Source: Shewanella oneidensis MR-1
Lineage (GTDB): Bacteria; Pseudomonadota; Gammaproteobacteria; Enterobacterales; Shewanellaceae
NCBI RefSeq assembly: GCF_000146165.2
Contig: NC_004347.2
Coordinates: forward strand, 744,001-808,000
Direction: 5' to 3'
Length of the DNA: 64,000 bases
The position numbers were made by a program, and so were the translations under genes. The notes below the pieces were generated by a model that was not told the origin of the DNA, made no database searches, and saw only the letters and a program-made list of their open reading frames with translations. Shown here one piece after another: positions 62,585-64,000 of the stretch; the first letter of the stretch is position 1, and each line of letters opens with the position of its first letter.

Positions 62585-64000
62585 ATGGAAATCAAAGTTA
62601 ATTTTCTCGACAACCTAAGACTCGAAGCCAAGTTTGATGATTTTACGGTAACGGCCGATCAGCCAATCCGTTATAAGGGCGACGGCTCGGCGCCGAGTCC
62701 CTTCGATTATTTCTTAGCTTCTTCGGCGCTGTGTGCGGCCTATTTTGTGAAGGTGTATTGTAAATCCCGCGATATTCCGACGGACAATATCCGCCTGTCG
62801 CAAAACAATATTGTCGATCCTGAAGATCGCTATAACCAGATTTTCCAGATTAATGTCGAATTGCCGGACGATATTTCGGATAAAGATCGCGAAGGTATTT
62901 TGCGTTCCATCGACCGTTGCACCGTAAAAAAAGTGGTGCAAACTGGCCCCGAATTTAGAATCGAGACCGTTGAAAACCTCGATGCCGATGCGAACGCCAT
63001 GCTTATGGGTCATGCCGCGGGTGAAAGCAGCACCTATATCTTGGGTAAAGATTTACCACTGGAGCAAACCATTGCCAATATGACGGCAATGCTCGCCGAT
63101 TTGGGGATGAAGATTGAGATCTCCTCATGGCGCAACATTGTGCCCAATGTCTGGTCATTGCATATCCGTGATGCCGCATCGCCCATGTGTTTTACCAATG
63201 GTAAAGGCGCGACCAAAGAGAGCGCGCTGTGCTCGGCCCTCGGTGAGTTTATCGAGCGGCTAAACAATAACTTCTTCTATAACGATCAGTTCTTTGGTGT
63301 TGAGATCGCCAATAGCGAGTTTGTACATTACCCCAACGAAAAATGGTTTGCCTTAGAAAAGGATGATTCGCTGCCAGTGGGATTGTTAGATGATTATTGC
63401 CTCGAGATTTACAATCCCGACGAGGAGCTGTGCGGCTCGCACTTAATCGACACCAACTCGGGGAATCGTGAGCGCGGTATTTGCGCGATTCCTTATACCC
63501 GCAAATCCGATGGCGAGACAGTGTACTTTCCATCAAACCTGATTGAAAACTTGTTCTTAAGCAATGGTATGAGCGCGGGCAACAACCTCAAAGAAGCCGA
63601 GGTGCAGTGTTTATCTGAGATCTTCGAGCGGGCAGTGAAGCGCCAAATTATCGAGCAAGAAATCGTTCTGCCGGATGTGCCTATGTCGGTATTGGAAAAA
63701 TACCCAAGCATTCTTGCGGGCATTAAAGGCTTAGAAGAGCAAGACTTCCCCGTGGTGGTGAAAGATGCCTCATTAGGTGGTCAATTCCCAGTGATGTGCG
63801 TGACGCTGATGAACCCGAAAACCGGCGGGGTATTTGCCTCCTTCGGCGCTCACCCAAGTTTTGAGGTGGCATTAGAGCGCAGCCTGACCGAACTACTCCA
63901 AGGTCGCAGCTTCGAAGGCCTAAACGATGTGCCAAAACCGACCTTTAACAGCATGGCGGTGAGCGAGCCTGAAAACTTTGTCGAGCACTTTATCGACTCA
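62585..64000 (+). CDS. ycaO: YcaO-family protein with OsmC-like N-terminus (partial)
   Basis: The frame begins at ATG 62585 and runs off the right edge (at least 472 residues). Residues 1-140 look like an OsmC domain (FDDFTVTADQPIRYKGDGSAPSPFDYFLASSALC, in pieces). From about 150 the YcaO ATP-grasp-like fold follows: NGKGATKESALCSALGEFIERL, with the ATP-binding Glu, LSEIFERAVKRQIIEQ and ASLGGQFPVMCVTL. The same architecture is found in E. coli YcaO, which supports RimO in beta-methylthiolation of ribosomal protein S12. C-terminus not visible. Confidence 0.93.
   Translation, partial: MEIKVNFLDNLRLEAKFDDFTVTADQPIRYKGDGSAPSPFDYFLASSALCAAYFVKVYCKSRDIPTDNIRLSQNNIVDPEDRYNQIFQINVELPDDISDKDREGILRSIDRCTVKKVVQTGPEFRIETVENLDADANAMLMGHAAGESSTYILGKDLPLEQTIANMTAMLADLGMKIEISSWRNIVPNVWSLHIRDAASPMCFTNGKGATKESALCSALGEFIERLNNNFFYNDQFFGVEIANSEFVHYPNEKWFALEKDDSLPVGLLDDYCLEIYNPDEELCGSHLIDTNSGNRERGICAIPYTRKSDGETVYFPSNLIENLFLSNGMSAGNNLKEAEVQCLSEIFERAVKRQIIEQEIVLPDVPMSVLEKYPSILAGIKGLEEQDFPVVVKDASLGGQFPVMCVTLMNPKTGGVFASFGAHPSFEVALERSLTELLQGRSFEGLNDVPKPTFNSMAVSEPENFVEHFIDS

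Noticed and set aside
62714..63935. Several antisense frames across ycaO
   Set aside because: Shadows of the strongly coding plus-strand frame.

Overview
The window is a piece of a Shewanella chromosome (gammaproteobacterium). This is inferred from gene content and order: a zapA - 6S RNA - ygfA cassette, divergent argR and mdh, ubiH-ubiI followed by gcvTHP, a 311-residue DyP peroxidase, glnK-amt, and a YcaO with an OsmC-like N-terminus. Most of the window is ordinary core genome. It is interrupted by insertion sequences, short inverted-repeat elements and two visibly AT-rich accessory stretches.

Layout. 1-2044: 5' part of a large AT-rich accessory gene with a nuclease-like motif, running off the left edge. 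2217-3554: complete IS10-like element with a perfect 9-bp target duplication. 3.7-7.3 kb: thioredoxin-like protein, a 50-residue membrane protein, a cold-shock/excalibur fusion, a PadR-HAAS pair and a periplasmic binding protein. 7.5-12.3 kb: TonB-dependent receptor and two tandem alkaline phosphatase genes, both broken. 12.4-19.4 kb: DyP peroxidase, gamma-glutamyltranspeptidase and a Fur-type ferric iron ABC transporter. 19.5-24.4 kb: GST-like protein, ferredoxin-NADP reductase, a SixA-like phosphatase and an FMN-dependent glutamate synthase-like protein. 24.7-33.5 kb: ATM1-type exporter, aroG, a TPR lipoprotein, glnK-amt and an isochorismatase-like hydrolase. 34-43 kb: LysE-type exporter with an AraC regulator, a deletion chimera that ended a LysR gene, argR/mdh, folM and an IS5-family element inserted in a cluster of CTAG sites. 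42.8-52.4 kb: ygfA, 6S RNA, zapA, ygfB, ubiH, ubiI and the glycine cleavage operon. 52.7-58.6 kb: AT-rich island with a translationally coupled SF1 helicase plus unknown protein, a NERD-like membrane protein, a secreted protein and a TerB-like protein. 58.9-64 kb: core genes again, two of them split by copies of a small mobile element, ending inside ycaO.

The main non-routine signal is a family of about 264-279 bp miniature inverted-repeat elements (24361-24635, 60031-60309, 61874-62137). They are flanked by TA and have termini strikingly like those of the IS5-family element at 41935-42803. One copy splits a LysR gene inside its helix-turn-helix. Another lies four codons into a small membrane-protein gene, whose frame is restored exactly when the element and one TA are removed. 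The best candidate for an undescribed functional system is the two-gene helicase operon at 52765-55409, which has the look of a defence module. That role is an inference from context, not a demonstrated function.

Gene decay is a recurring theme: two phosphatases, two LysR regulators (each divergent from an NAD(P)-binding oxidoreductase) and a small membrane protein are damaged by frameshift, deletion or insertion.
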